The notes under the pieces: generated by a model | Told to the model about the DNA's origin: nothing | The model's database searches: none | What the model saw: the letters and a program-made list of their open reading frames with translations, nothing else | Made by a program: the position numbers and the translations under genes | Assembly: GCF_002994745.2 (NCBI RefSeq) | Contig: NC_037092.1 | Location: 21,105,001 to 21,169,000 of the forward strand | From: Rosa chinensis | Lineage: Eukaryota; Streptophyta; Magnoliopsida; Rosales; Rosaceae | DNA length: 64,000 nucleotides | Direction of reading: 5' to 3' | Part shown: piece by piece, positions 12,016 through 23,253 of the stretch | Position numbering within the stretch: the stretch's first letter is position 1 | Layout of the letters: each line of letters starts with the position of its first letter

Positions 12016-13781
12016 GGATTAATTCCTGTTTACCTACTTGAACTTTCACTCATTCTTCATGTTAGTCCCTGAACTTCTAATTTCATCAAGACTACCCCTG
12101 AACTCTCAATTTTCATCAGCCGTGTCCAATTCTCGAAGCTCCGTCCAATTTGGACGTTAAATCATGACGTGGCAGGAGATGAAATTGCTAAATTCCTATA
12201 CTACCCCTTGTCAAACCTAAATGAGCAAAAAAAAAAAAAATCTTCACTGTTTCACCAACCATGTCCAACCCCTCACTTTGGTTTGATTACCCCATATCCT
12301 TGATGAAGCTCCTGGGTTGTCAGCATCCGAAGCATCTAGGATCTTGAGAGCATTCCACACCTATTTCCCTAAACCATCGATTTATCCTCTAAATACTCCA
12401 TATTGGCATAGTAATTGTTAACATCTTCACAAGCATAAACAGAAGAAGAAAGAGATGGGTAATCATAGGCCTGAGTATCAGCAACAATATTGAGAAAGAA
12501 CGAGTAAAATGAGACAATTTGAGAAACCCATCTCCATGAGATATTGATGCACATTGTAAAATCCCATATGCCCCTGTAAACAATGTATCAATTAATCCAG
12601 TACAATTTTGAGTGCATTTGGAAGAAGGTGAAGGTGTTATATACAGTGACTGACGGACCTTGTAGAAATGGTGGAGGTGATTGGAATGACCAAATTATGA
12701 TCTAGGTATCAATTAAAAGGCTTGAATGACCAAATCACAAACATTCTTGACGACCCGCCGAACGGCACCGGCCTCTCCCACCACACTCTTTCTCAGGGCA
12801 CCCTCCTCATCCTCTCTCCCCACCCCTCCTTCAAATCAACTCCTCCAACCACGTACTTCCCCCACTTCTATCCCTGAAATCACTGTCGATCTCCACCAAC
12901 ACCCACATCCCTGTCGTCGATCTCTTCACCTCCCGAATCCCAACCTTCCAAATCGCCGGCCTCGCCATCCCCATCACAAGCGGTGACTCTAAGAAACTCA
13001 AGGGCTGCTCTCTGTCGCCGGCCATGTCAGTGGAGGAGGAGCTTGGTCGCAGCAAAAATAGAGTCCTCCAGCTGATGGCGCCGGTTGGTCCTGTCGTCTC
13101 ATCGATCGCCGGCTCCCGCTCCAGCTGAGAAGCATTAGTAGGTTGGGTTTCCGGCGAGGGAGCTGGATCGCATAAAAGTCATCAAATTTCCTCAATTCAA
13201 CACATGCAAACCTATCACAGAGAGTTTCAAAGATCCAATTCATGAATCTCAGAAATCAAAATCAGAAATCCACTTAATGTCCAAAGGCCTCTTACTTATC
13301 AAGGATCACTGTCTGAGTCGCCTGAAAATACCCAGAACCCGTCGGACCCCGGAAGACTTCTTTCCTTCGATTCTCCTTAGCAAAGCTCGTCTTCGGATAA
13401 CTAACACCACAGAAACCTCGGGAATGTCGAGAGGAAGACTCTCCCCATCGGTGCAACACCAAGATGTGACCGGAATCGAAAGAATAAAGAAGATGAAGAA
13501 AAAAAGAAGAAGAACAGAGAAGAACAGAGAAAGAATAAGAAAGGAGGGCTGCGGAATTTAGTTATGTTTTTTTTTTTCCTTTTTTTTTTCACGAAATGAC
13601 CATTTTACCCCTGATAGTGGGCCCCGAACGTAAGATTTAACGTCCAAATTGGACGGAGCTTCGAGAATTGGACACGGCTGATGAAAATTGAGAGTTCAGG
13701 GGTAGTCTTGATGAAATTGGAAGTTCAGGGACTAATATGAAGAATGAGTGAAAGTTCAAGTAGGTAAACAGGAATTAATCC
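12016..13781. mobile_element. Pack-MULE 2, nested in the solo LTR
   Basis: Arms of about 150 bp: GGATTAATTCCTGTTTACCT on the left and the inverse at the right end. A perfect 9-bp TSD, TATATATTA, lies at 12007-12015 and 13782-13790. Shared inner text includes GTCCAATTCTCGAAGCTCCG. The interior has GC-rich, coding-like sequence unlike the AT-rich LTR around it, but no transposase. Nearly identical arms indicate a young insertion. Confidence 0.9.
12886..13128 (+). pseudogene. Possible captured gene fragment in Pack-MULE 2 (unrecognised)
   Basis: An open frame of 80 codons without its own ATG reads protein-like text (HIPVVDLFTSRIPTFQIAGL, then AIPITSGDSKKLKGCSLSP). Composition is GC-rich against an AT-rich host. 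I do not recognise the family. A second, minus-strand piece at about 12369-12554 (ending YYANMEYLEDKSMV) may be another exon from a different gene. Both could also be chance open frames. Confidence 0.35.
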
Positions 13782-15061
13782 TATATATTAATTCCCTTCT
13801 CTAACCAAGGGAGAACCCTGGAGACCAACAGCCGCAGCACACCCCATTATTCATTATCCTCTCTCTTCTGCTACAGTAGCCACAACTCCATAACTCTCTC
13901 ACCCACTCTCCCATTTTCACTCACTCTTGCACATTAAAGTATTGGGCTCTTCTCATTCATCAAGGAAGATCATCAAGACCTTAATTTCATCTTGGGTAGT
14001 TACGAGGATTCAAGCTAGCTTAGTTTTCTTTGCTTTTTAGCATTGTTGAAATTAAGCAAAGCTTATCCTCTCTCTTCTCATCTATTTTAGTTGCACATGG
14101 TTTTGATGTTAAATCTTGTTTTAATTATGAGTGAGTAGTTTAATTTTGGGAGTTAGGGTTGTGAAGCCCTAACTCATCTTGTATAAATATTGATGCTTTA
14201 ATTTTAATAAATGCAATTTTCATTGTGTATGCTTTAAATCCGAATTTATTGGTCCTTAGAAGCATGTTTCTAGGCTTTGTCACCCTTTGAAATTATGTTG
14301 TGGGCAATTGTGATGAATAGATTGATAAATTGACAACTTATTGGTCTTGTTGCATCTAGGATTTAAGAGTGGTAACCATTAGCTAGCTTAATTGTAGCTA
14401 AGCTTGCTTGGGTCTCTATTATCTTGCACTCTAGGCCTCTAATTTTAGATATTACGGCCTTAACCGGCGTAATGCCTAAATTAGAGAGTTGATTGTGGCT
14501 CTAACCGGCATAATCGATACACCGAAAGGATAATTGGTTCAGTAGCCTTAACCGGTACTAGATAAGGGACTTGACACATCTAGGAAATGCATGCATTTGT
14601 GAAATTGGCGTCGATATTTGCAAGATAGTTAGTGTGAATCACCCGACACTCCCATGTTCTCATTAATTTGAAATCCGAATTTTAATTTCTTTCTTGATAA
14701 TTAGTTGTTTGCTTTTATTTTAGTTTGCATTTAATTTAGTTAATTCCCAATTCAAAACTCCCAAACAAAATTCTACCTTCCATTGTGCATAACTCATTTG
14801 GGCTACAAGTTAGTGGCTTTGATTAGGCTTAGTGTGAGCTAAGCCGAGCATTGCCGAGGCTTGGTGCCTTGTGAATATTATTTTATTTTATTTTTATTTT
14901 ATTTTTATTTTTCATTGAATGCATTTGAGTTACTCTACCGCCAATTACCTCGGTTAGGTCCAACACCTAATCCCCGAGGTACGATAATCAAGGTTTTAAT
15001 ACTTCCCTTACTTGACAACGATTCGTACGCTTGCGAGAGTTTTATGAGCCAAGTCACCCGC

Positions 15062-15717
15062 ATACAATCATCACAGACAACGGCACACAGTTCAATAACA
15101 AGGAACTCATATCTTTCGCCGCCAACCTGGGTACCAAGATGCGTTTTGTATCTGTCGCTCACCCCCAAACCAACGGCCAGGTCGAAGCGGCAAATAAGAT
15201 AATCAAGAAGCTGTTACAGAAGAAACTCAACGAGGCCAAGGGTTTGTGGGCGGAGAAACTCCCGGAAGTTCTATGGGCCATCAGAACGACCCCAACTTCC
15301 GCTACTGGTGAAACCCCCTTTTGTATGATGTTCGGAACTGAGGCTGTCCTGCCCATCGAGGTAACTCAACCAACCGCTAGGGTCGAAGGCTACTGCCCCG
15401 AAACCAACAGCGACGGCGTCAACCTTGACAGGGATCTCTTAGAGGAAAAACGACATAAAGCCCATCTGCACAACTTCCAGAACAAGCAACGGGTATCGTG
15501 TTTCTACAACGCCAGGGTCAAAGTCCGCAACCTTCAACTGGGGGACTGGGTAATGAAGGAAGTCATACCACCGCCAACGAAACTCCGCCCAACTTGGGAA
15601 GGTCCATACAAAATTGTAGAAGTCGTTAGCCCAGGCACCTTCTACTTAATGGATAAGGATGGCGTCACAACGACACACCCTTGGAATACCGAACACCTTC
15701 GGTATTACTACAAATAG
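15062..15717 (+). pseudogene. Tat element integrase, C-half
   Basis: Continues the integrase after the solo LTR: HTIITDNGTQFNNKEL holds the second catalytic Asp, and HPQTNGQVEAANKIIKKLLQ holds the catalytic Glu. The C-terminal DNA-binding region follows (KVRNLQLGDWV, LRPTWEGPYKIVEV), ending TEHLRYYYK and TAG at 15715. This segment has no internal stop, but it is cut off from the N-half. Confidence 0.93.
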
Positions 15718-16104
15718 TCATGCCGCTACCCAAGAGCATCTTGACTTAGCTAAATTTTTGTTCAATATTTAGCTAAGGGAAGTTACCCAACGGGTACGAC
15801 CCCGCTTTTGTAAATGCTGTTCAGGCAACTATCAATGAAACGAGGAATTATTCAAACCATTGTTACCAAGTCTAGCACTAAGGGCAACTGGCAACGCCAG
15901 TCAGCGGACCACGTCCGCTACATTGTGCACTTGGACCAATTTTAATTCCTTTAATCTTTCATTCGTTGGAAAAAGCAAAACTGTCAAAAAACTCTTGCGG
16001 TACAGACATCATCACAAAAAAAAAAAAAAGGAGCCTAAATTCTGAAACTTCATATATTTAGGGCTGGGCTCCCCCACCTAAAGAGAGTTAATTACATCAA
16101 AAAA

Positions 16105-18805
16105 TTACGCCTCAGCGGCTACAAATTTTTTTCCAACTTCTATTTCAGGGATTGGCGGGGTTGGCTCCATTACCTTCGGCATCTCCACCTGCGGCCTGCG
16201 GCGGATGTGAACGACTTGTTTGGTCGGACCCTCGGGCTGTAGGACTGGGGGTCTCCATTGTACTATCTGCCCGGGTGTGGGCCGCCAAGAACCCAGCACT
16301 GGACACCTCAGACTGGGTAGGAGTCCGCTGAGAGTCGCCCTCCGGGAGTCCACCACTCTCCCCACTACCCGAGCAGGCACCTTCAACCTGACCAGGGGCG
16401 GTAGCAGGGGCAGTAGTTGTCGGCGGAGCTTCCTTCGCTGGCGGCACGACCGGCATCGACGCCTTCACCCAGTCAATGGCGCCCTTCTGCTGTAGCATTT
16501 CCACATTGGCTAGGGCACCGGCCTTCGCCGCTTCGGTCAGCACCTTCTTATATTCCACCGACTGCTTGTATGACTCCACAGCTGCGGCCGCAGCGCAGTT
16601 CCCCTCAGCTCCCAGCCGAGCGACTTCACCCTCCAGCCTTTTAAACCTCGGCCAGCCTAGCGACAGACTCCCGCTAAAGGATCTCAACCTTTTTATCTTT
16701 GGCGGCCACTTGATCTTGCAGCAAGGATATATCTTGCCCCAATTGGGCGAATTGTTCGTTCCGTGCCATGTCCCGCTCAATGGCAACAGCCAACTTGCCA
16801 CGAGCATCTGCTGCGTCACAGTCGACCTTCGTCAAGCGTCGCTCCACATCAGCCAACCTTTCCTGGGCCTCCCCCAAGTCCCTCTGCAGGCCCGCCACCT
16901 CCTCCCTGAGCTCCCGCTCAACCAGGGGCTGTTTCGACGCCGCCAGGAACATCTCATGCAGCCCAACGGAGATGTGCCCAAATGCCGTGCTGAAGGGCGA
17001 TTGGTTAACGGCAGTCGACCGTACAATCCCCTCCAAGCCGCCTAACCCCAGCCGCTCGCAGAGGTGATAAAGGAACTCCCGCTCACCGTCATTTAGGAAC
17101 TCGGCGTACGCGGCAAATGAGTCCAGGTCGCTCGTGGCCACCACTTTCGCCACGTCTACAGGAGCCTCGGGCGGAGCCTGCCTTTCCTTCTTCTGCTGCT
17201 CGCGGGCCCCGGTAATCTCCACGGCATCCTCCTCTTCCCCGCCGGAGTCAGGTTGACGGCGTTTTCGCTGAAGCACCCGCGTGCTTCCAGCGAGGGCAGG
17301 CCTCGAACCCCTCGTCGGCGGCTCCAACCCCGCTATAGTGACACCCTCCGCTGGGCGCACTACTTTCTTCTGCACCCCGTGTCGTGTGGCAGAAGCTCTC
17401 TCTTTCTGCGGCATCGCCTCGTTTACCGCGCCGGTCCCCGCCTGAACGGCAGGCAGCCCGTCACCGCCAAGATGGGAGTAGTGCGGCATTGACAGCACCA
17501 CGGGAACCTCGGACGGGCTCAGCGCTAGCGTCTCTGGGTTCACCACCGTATTCTGAGCCGCCAGCCCGGAAGCGTACATGGTCTCCAAGAAGTTGTCGAT
17601 CTCAGCGCGGTCCATGGCTTTCGCAAAGGCGTCACGGCTCGCTTTGTTCCCCGGCGGAGTTTCTACAAAAGCAACAAACCAGTCAGCATGGAACAATCTC
17701 TTTAAAGGTGCGGTATGGCAGAGAGTGCTTACCAACGGCACGAGTCAATTGTTGATCGACCAACAACTCCCAGCCTGTAAGGAGATGAAAATCCAGCAAG
17801 TTGAGATTCTGCCAGCAACCTCTTATACGTGCCACGCTGCACTCTTCTTCGCGAGTCAGGTTATACCGCAACCCCGCTGCACAAAAAAGGTCATTATCAG
17901 TACAGAATACAAGGCTGTGAAAAAAAAAAAAAAAACCGCCAGTCATGTTCGGCGGAGACCGACAAACAACCTCGGATAGGCTGAAACTCCGACTTAATCC
18001 TAAACGTCGGCTCCCCCTCGTTGGACCCCGCCTGGTATTCCCACCCCGTCGTGGCAACACAGAAGGTCCCTCACCAATATGATATTGAATCCCTCAGGTT
18101 CTCGATCAGCTTTGGCTCTCCCTGGCGGCGACTCAGGTTTACCTGCCCTCTGCAACCTTGGCGCTTCACATACACCAGTTCGTAGAAGTGCAGCACCTCC
18201 GCTACAGTCGGTCCCTCGCAACCCGACAACCACCATAGCGAGTTCAGCGCCAGCATCAATCTCCACATGTTGGGGCAGATCTGCCCAAAGGCAACGCCAA
18301 ACTCGCACACCAAAATTTGAAGGTTGGGCACCAGCGGGAAGGTCACTCCCTGGCGGAAAATCGCCTCTTGCACCGTGGCAAAGCCCGCTGGCAGGATTGA
18401 GGCCTTCTCCTCCACCGTTGGGGGGCGTAACTTCACCACGCCGGGCAACCAGAACATCCGCTTCAGCCGGTTGACGGCAATAACAGTCATCCTACCTCCC
18501 GCCTCGTCGACGGGGGTGCCGTCCTGGAGGACCCACGCCGACTTAGCATCCTCTCCCGCTACATGTCCCCCGTCTGCAGAACCACTGACGGCACTATTGC
18601 TTGCTAACCGCTCTTCAAGCATATTGTGGGCAGCGGCAGCCTCCCCTGCCCTAGAACTCTCTGGACGCGAGGCACTCCCCATAATTACTTCCCACAGTAT
18701 GGTTTGTAGCGGCTCAACCTCTAGCGGTTCCGGCAGTGAGGTTCCTGCACGGGCAGACGGACGCAACGAGTCAATAAAAATTCTATCCGCCGCGCCGAAT
18801 GACAC
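16105..18805 (-). pseudogene. Antisense extra gene of the Tat element (aORF), spliced, broken
   Basis: This gene runs opposite to gag-pol. Exon 1 (18805-17971) has LVPNLQILVCEFGV and FGQICPNMWRLMLALNSLW, typical of the 'putative gypsy type transposon' domain (PF04195 family), then TGWEYQAGSNEGEP. Exon 2 is 17876-17733 and exon 3 starts at 17662. Both introns (17970-17877 and 17732-17663) have GT-AG ends, and joining keeps the frame (IRAGLRYNLT; RAVETPPGNK). The C-terminal part is a coiled coil (about 16990-16560) followed by Pro/Ala/Thr-rich sequence. Lesions: a TGA at about 18070 in exon 1, two stops and a frameshift at about 16640-16676. Function of aORFs in this lineage is unknown. Confidence 0.75.
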
Positions 18806-19639
18806 TTCAGATCCGGAATCCTCACTGCTTCAAATCTCTAGACGTCGGCCATCCCAAAACCCTAAAACCCAAATCAGTTAGCTCACACAAGATCTAACCT
18901 ATCCCTATATCAGTTGGTGCCCAAGAACATCAAGAACAATCACCCAGAAAATACCAAAACAAGAACAAACACACTTAACCCAGATGCGACCATCTAGCAA
19001 ATCCCTAAAAGCCCCAACTCTCTCAAACACAGTAACCCATCCCCAAACCTACTCTCACACCCTCACAACATGTCAACGAAGAACATATCAACAGGATAAC
19101 CCAAAACCCAGAAACTGGCCATGCCAGACAACCAATGAAACAGGGATACAGAGTGCTAACCTTGGTGATGAAATCTTTGGTGAGATCGTGAGCGCTTTAT
19201 CCTCGAGGCAGGAGATCATCGTCCCTCCGGGTATGATAACTCCACCAGATAGCCGCGGTTTTTTCCTCTCGAATATCAGACGAACAGAGCTTGAAAACGA
19301 AGAACGCAATTTGAAGCTTTAGTAGAATGTCACATCTCGCTAACTTCCCCCCCCCCTTTTATGTCAACGTCAAACAGTTCTACGCCGTCCACTGAAAAAC
19401 GACATCACATACCACCCGTACACGTGTCCCACGATTCAACTTACTCTCCGGATTAACCGAGGCGTCGCCTCGATTACGAGATCCATCATTAGTTAGCATT
19501 AATGGCAGGGAGACGGCTAGGCGGAGGAGACACGCCTCCGCACGCTAACCCTCTAGGGGTTCGCCACGTGTCAACCACCATCAGACGAAGCGTCTAATGG
19601 AAGCCACCACTTTTGGGAAGAAAGCACCAATCGTCGGCA
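18806..19639. other. Tat element spacer upstream of the antisense gene
   Basis: No coding domain recognised. The first part is CA-rich and would be the 5' leader and promoter side of the minus-strand gene. The rest becomes GC-rich toward the tandem array. Confidence 0.5.
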
Positions 19640-20110
19640 GTATCCACTGAGCGAAACCCCGCTAGCGGAACTTTTCATTTGTCACCTTCCAAGTGTCGAA
19701 GTCCGCTGAGCGAAACCCCGCTAGCGGAACTTCTCACTTGTCGCCTTCCAAGTGTCGAAGTCCGCTGAGCGAAACCCCGCTAGCGAAACTTCTCACTTGT
19801 CGCCTTCCAAGTGTCTAAGTCCTCTGAGCGAAACCCCGCTAGCAGAACTTCTCACTTGTCACCTTCCAAGTGTCGAAGTGTCCACTGAGTGAAACTCCGC
19901 TAGCGGAACTTCTCACTTGTCGCCTTCCAAGTGTCTAAGTCCACTGAGCGAAACCCCGCTAGCGGAACTTTTCACTTGTCACCTTCCAAGTGTCGAAGTC
20001 CGCTGTGCGAAACCCCGCTAGCGGAACTTCTCACTTGTCACCTTCCAAGTGTCGAAGTCTCCGCTGAGCGAATCCCCGTTAGCAGAACTTCCACTCATCA
20101 ACTTGCAACA
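19640..20110 (+). repeat. 59-60 bp tandem array, about 8 units
   Basis: The unit core GAGCGAAACCCCGCTAGCGG followed by AACTTCTCACTTGTC and CCTTCCAAGTGTC recurs about eight times at 59-60 base spacing, with a few substitutions per unit. CCGCTAGCGG is a palindrome, so each unit can form a short hairpin. It lies between the antisense gene and the 3' LTR. Tandem arrays in this position are known in Tat-type elements and can seed satellites. Confidence 0.9.
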
Positions 20111-20689
20111 GGCAGCCTCTGCTACACGCAACACTGCCGGCAGAGCTCCCTCCATCTTGCAAACCCAGTGCTTTGCTGAGCGCAACACCGCTCAATAAAA
20201 TACCGCCAAACACGTCTACGCGACTCTGTTTCCTGCTACAACCAGCGGGGGGTATCTGCTAGCGGCGAATCCCGAGGCTACGCCTCACTCTGACAACGAC
20301 CGCCACGCGGTGTTACGGTCAGATCGTCCCTACGGGACACGGGGACTTGTCAACAGTCTACAACGGCCCTGATCAGGTACGTTGACCGCCGTCACTTTGG
20401 ATATTAAGATTGGGCTTGCTACCCAACACCCTCTGCTCCGTGCAGCTCCCCCTCAACAAACAATTTGCCGACCATCCGGAGGTCCGTCTTGGCTAGGGAG
20501 TGGGGGACTCTCTGGCGGGCCTAGCAGAGGCCCACCTGAAAGGGTATAAAGCGTTCGCTCAGTAAATCCATAGTTGACAACGCACTGACACTAATTATGC
20601 TTTTGCAAGCCTAAGCGAAGATAACGCTTCACACCGCCGATCAACTCCCCAACCAAGATTGCCCTCCTTGACTGGGGACTTGGGGGACT
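20111..20689 (+). other. Tat element 3' untranslated region and polypurine tract
   Basis: No ORF recognised. The stretch just before the 3' LTR (GGGGACTTGGGGGACT, about 20674-20689) is purine-rich and is the likely plus-strand primer. Confidence 0.6.
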
Positions 20690-21203
20690 TGTACCTACAT
20701 GTACGTTTGCAAGCATAATTAACTATAATGAGCCACGCTCATTGTACCGCCAGAGGTACCGACTCTCACCAAGGGGGTGACCTGCAGAGACACGGCCAGG
20801 CGGGCTACCGCCCGAGCCCGGGATCGCCCCCAGATCACTGCTGACGCACCGCCACGCACCGCGCCGCGCCAAGGTAGCATCAGAAGCTCCAGACGCTGGG
20901 AATCGAAGAACATCAGTCCCACATCGAAAACAAGAAGAAGATCAACCTTCTCCTCACCTATAAAAGGTTCTCTCCTCTCTCCTCATTAATTACGCATTTA
21001 CTACTCATTTATTGTTATGCTGCCTATATGGATTGACTGACTTAGGCATCGGAGAAGTGAAGACCGCCCAATGCGATCTCCCTCTGACGCCCTGTCTCTT
21101 GTGTGACAGCTAGCAGAGGCCATCAAATCCTCAGAGTAGCGGTCCGCCCACCGGACCCGCGTTAAACGAAAGATCGGCAACCGCTGGACTTTGAGCATTA
21201 ACA
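20690..21203 (+). repeat. 3' LTR of the Tat element
   Basis: 514 bp, TG...CA, followed by the TSD CACAC. It holds an extra block of about 43 bp near 21125-21168 that is missing in the 5' LTR; elsewhere the two differ by scattered substitutions. Confidence 0.93.
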
Positions 21204-21403
21204 CACACCATATTAATGAACCTAACATAAGCTATGTTTTCATTCAATTTTTGAATAAAAGATTTGGGTAAGAAGCCAAAACATTCCAACTAGATAAAGA
21301 TCAAAACTTTCTTTCTCTAACTCTACAAAAACCACGCAAATTTAAGTTATTGAATTCATTAAACCCTAAATGCTATCAAAAACAGCAAACAAAGACTTAA
21401 ATC

Positions 21404-21598
21404 CTAAATTTTGAACCAAGCCCACTTACACATATTGACATTTAACTCGAGTGGAAACTTGCCCAGATGAACAGGAAACTTCAGTGTGGTGGAATCAGAG
21501 CAAAGTATGGGAGCTTCGTCTTGTTCTTCCGCCATTTTCTCAAGCTCCACGATGGAAGCGATGTCGAAATTGGACTCGCCGGCGGCTAATCGGATCAA
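21404..21598 (-). pseudogene. Possible captured fragment in Pack-MULE 1 (unrecognised)
   Basis: The minus strand gives a 64-residue open frame with protein-like text (FDIASIVELEKMAEEQDEAP, FPVHLGKFPLELNVN). It lies in the right interior of Pack-MULE 1, with GC-rich DNA to its right (21780-22150). I cannot name the family, and it may be chance. Confidence 0.3.
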
Positions 21599-21663
21599 GG
21601 GGACTTCGGCTTGGCTAATCGGCTAATCGTATCCTCTAAATCTTCTGGCGTCGTCTTTCTGAG

Positions 21664-21665
21664 TC

Positions 21666-21746
<81 letters not shown>
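21664..21746. repeat. (GA)n(GACA)n microsatellite
   Basis: (GA)n flanks about eight tandem GACA units, inside the right interior of Pack-MULE 1. Confidence 0.95.
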
Positions 21747-21748
<2 letters not shown>

Positions 21749-22157
21749 AGTGTTGGACAATGAGGAGTCTAGTCGAAGAAGAGGATGCGGGGCGATGACG
21801 AGGCTTTCTAATTCGTTTGAAGATTCCAACGACGAAGGGCAATGGTGGCTGGAGAGCAGGCAAGCAAGATTGGAGTCATCTTATGCTCGAATGGGTCACA
21901 GACAACCCGTGATTGGTTCGAGTTAGGGTCGTAGGATCGGACGGCGACTTCGCTGGGATCTAGTGGTCTTGTTTGGATCAGGTCGGTTTTTGCTCTGATC
22001 AAATCGTTCCGATTGAGATTGGGATGTCTAGCTCCGATCTAGGGAGGAGTGGCGTGTCTTTACCGAAATAGGGGCCCAATGGAAGGTGGAACGGTCGGAT
22101 CGCGCAATCGCGCTTCCACGGCGTCAAGTTTGCGGCGGGACGACCAGGGAGGCTCAG

Positions 22158-22158
<1 letters not shown>

Positions 22159-22224
<66 letters not shown>
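22159..22224. repeat. (GA)n microsatellite in the MULE 1 right arm
   Basis: Uninterrupted GA run of about 65 bases. The left arm carries the matching CT tract, in which the hAT element at 4384 inserted. Confidence 0.95.
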
Positions 22225-22225
<1 letters not shown>

Positions 22226-22479
22226 CAGAAAAAATAACAAACAAAAAAAGAGAAATTTTTTTTTAAATGCGGGGTAAAATGGTCATTTTGGACTAAATGG
22301 TGTGAAATTTGAATGTCTGGAGAGTAATTTGTTAAAATTAGAATGTTAGAGACTGAACTGTTGGCGCACCCAAAATACAGCGTGTGACCAATAATTTCCC
22401 CTAAAGTTAATATTCCTAATTTAGGTTTTAATTAATTTTTCCATAAATGTGACAAACAAAAAACAAGTGCTATTGTCCA

Positions 22480-22600
22480 GTACCATTTGGTCGATCTAGT
22501 GGCATAGTGTCCTCTTTGTAAGTGGGAGGTTGTGAGTTCAACTCAAAAAAACTAGTTGTCACATTTGAGTTGTTTATTTGATAAAAAAAAAAAGATAAAA
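22480..22600 (+). mobile_element. SINE-like fragment
   Basis: GATCTAGTGGCATAGTG resembles a pol III A box, and GGTTGTGAGTTCAACTC about 30 bases on resembles a B box. An A-rich tail follows at about 22580. No target-site duplication was found. Confidence 0.5.
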
Positions 22601-22759
22601 AAAATTGGAGATGGATGCTCCAATCTCCATGTTGTATTGTTTAAAGTCACCTCGACTCAATTCAGCCCGACATCACCTGAAAATACGTTTCATTCGAAAA
22701 TTATAAATTCATCACTGTCCAAATTATTAATCAATGTATACTCCAACAAATTAAATTTC

Positions 22760-23253
22760 AATAATATGCCTGGGATTGTGGTGATTATGGTGTCCAAATA
22801 TCCTTATAAAATCAAAGAAGCTGATTCTTTGGTTTGGACATCCCTACACTACGCAGCATTTAGAGGGAATGTTGAAGCAACTCGATTAATGATGATGCAC
22901 TGTTATGGTTCTAATAGTACTCCTTACATCTTGGACAAATCTGGAATGTCAGATCTTCATATTGCAGCATTTGTAGGCCACATCGAAGTAATGAAAGAGT
23001 TGATTGGATGTCGACCATAACTTGCGAGTGTCTCACTGCCAACGACCAAACAATTCTTCATGTTGCAGTTTTAGGTGCACAAAGTATAGCTGTTGAATAC
23101 ATTGTGAAGATACCTGAACTTAGGAGACTAAGAGATCAAGTAGATAAAAGAGGAAGAGGAAACAACCCTTTGCATGTAGCTGTCAGTGCTACTATTGATA
23201 AGGAATTTTTGCTGCTTTTCAACAATTTTCGTGGCGATAATATTGAAGTGCAG
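22760..23253 (+). pseudogene. Ankyrin-repeat protein relic (ACD6/ITN1-like)
   Basis: Ankyrin repeats are visible: TSLHYAAFRGNVEATRLMM, then SDLHIAAFVGHIEVMKELI, then, after a frame change near 23010, TILHVAVLGAQSIAVEYIV and NNPLHVAVSATIDKEFLLL. A possible splice donor follows at 23254. The repeat spacing (about 33 residues) fits plant membrane ankyrin proteins such as ACD6, but the C-terminal transmembrane (PGG) domain was not found downstream. The frameshift and missing parts mark a pseudogene. Weak coding-like text at about 23380-23480 and 23640-23760 may be more of it. Confidence 0.7.

Larger units (their letters stand above)
11480..15056. mobile_element. Solo LTR inserted in the integrase gene
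   Basis: Begins TG (TGATTACAGGCA) and ends CA (GAGCCAAGTCA), with the 5-bp TSD CCCGC at 11475-11479 and 15057-15061. Removing the insert and one TSD copy restores the order of integrase codons across the junction, which fixes the ends exactly. There are no internal coding domains and no second LTR, so it is best read as a solo LTR of about 1.8 kb, enlarged by the nested MULE at 12016-13781. Orientation is not certain. Its own parent family was not identified. Confidence 0.85.
5920..21203 (+). mobile_element. Ty3/gypsy Tat-lineage LTR retrotransposon, degenerate
   Basis: Two LTRs begin TGTACCTACATG and end TTAACA. The 5-bp TSD CACAC flanks them (5915-5919 and 21204-21208). Order on the plus strand is LTR, PBS, gag, protease, RT, RNase H, second RNase H, integrase, then an antisense extra gene, a tandem array and the 3' LTR. 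The second RNase H and the antisense ORF between pol and the 3' LTR are known marks of the Tat lineage. All genes carry stops and frameshifts. The integrase is split by a solo LTR at 11480-15056. The element sits inside Pack-MULE 1. Confidence 0.93.
4168..22401. mobile_element. Pack-MULE 1 (Mutator-like), split by later insertions
   Basis: About 215 bp at the left end (GGGGAAATTACAAGTCACAC onward) recur inverted at 22190-22401. The blocks ACATTCAAATTTCACAC and TTATTTTTTCTGCCTCTCTC are shared by both arms. The flanks are TAAAATTAA (4159-4167) and TAAAGTTAA (22402-22410), a 9-bp TSD with one mismatch, the size made by Mutator transposases. Its own interior is 4384-5914 plus 21209-22190 and carries host gene fragments; no transposase is seen. 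The 15.3-kb Tat element at 5920-21203 and the hAT MITE at 4384-5427 inserted later. The single TSD mismatch and arm divergence suggest an older insertion than the nested elements. Confidence 0.85.

Noticed and set aside
13277..13561. 94-codon Lys/Arg-rich open frame
   Set aside because: It ends in a purine-rich AGAAGAA tract within Pack-MULE 2; composition is low complexity.
18070..18075. GTGAGG as a splice donor ending exon 1 of the antisense gene
   Set aside because: Coding text continues in the same frame after the TGA (GTFCVATTGWEYQ), and a better donor at 17970 restores the frame, so the TGA is a nonsense mutation.
22049..22277. Open frames of repeated Arg-Glu
   Set aside because: Pure translation of a (GA)n microsatellite.
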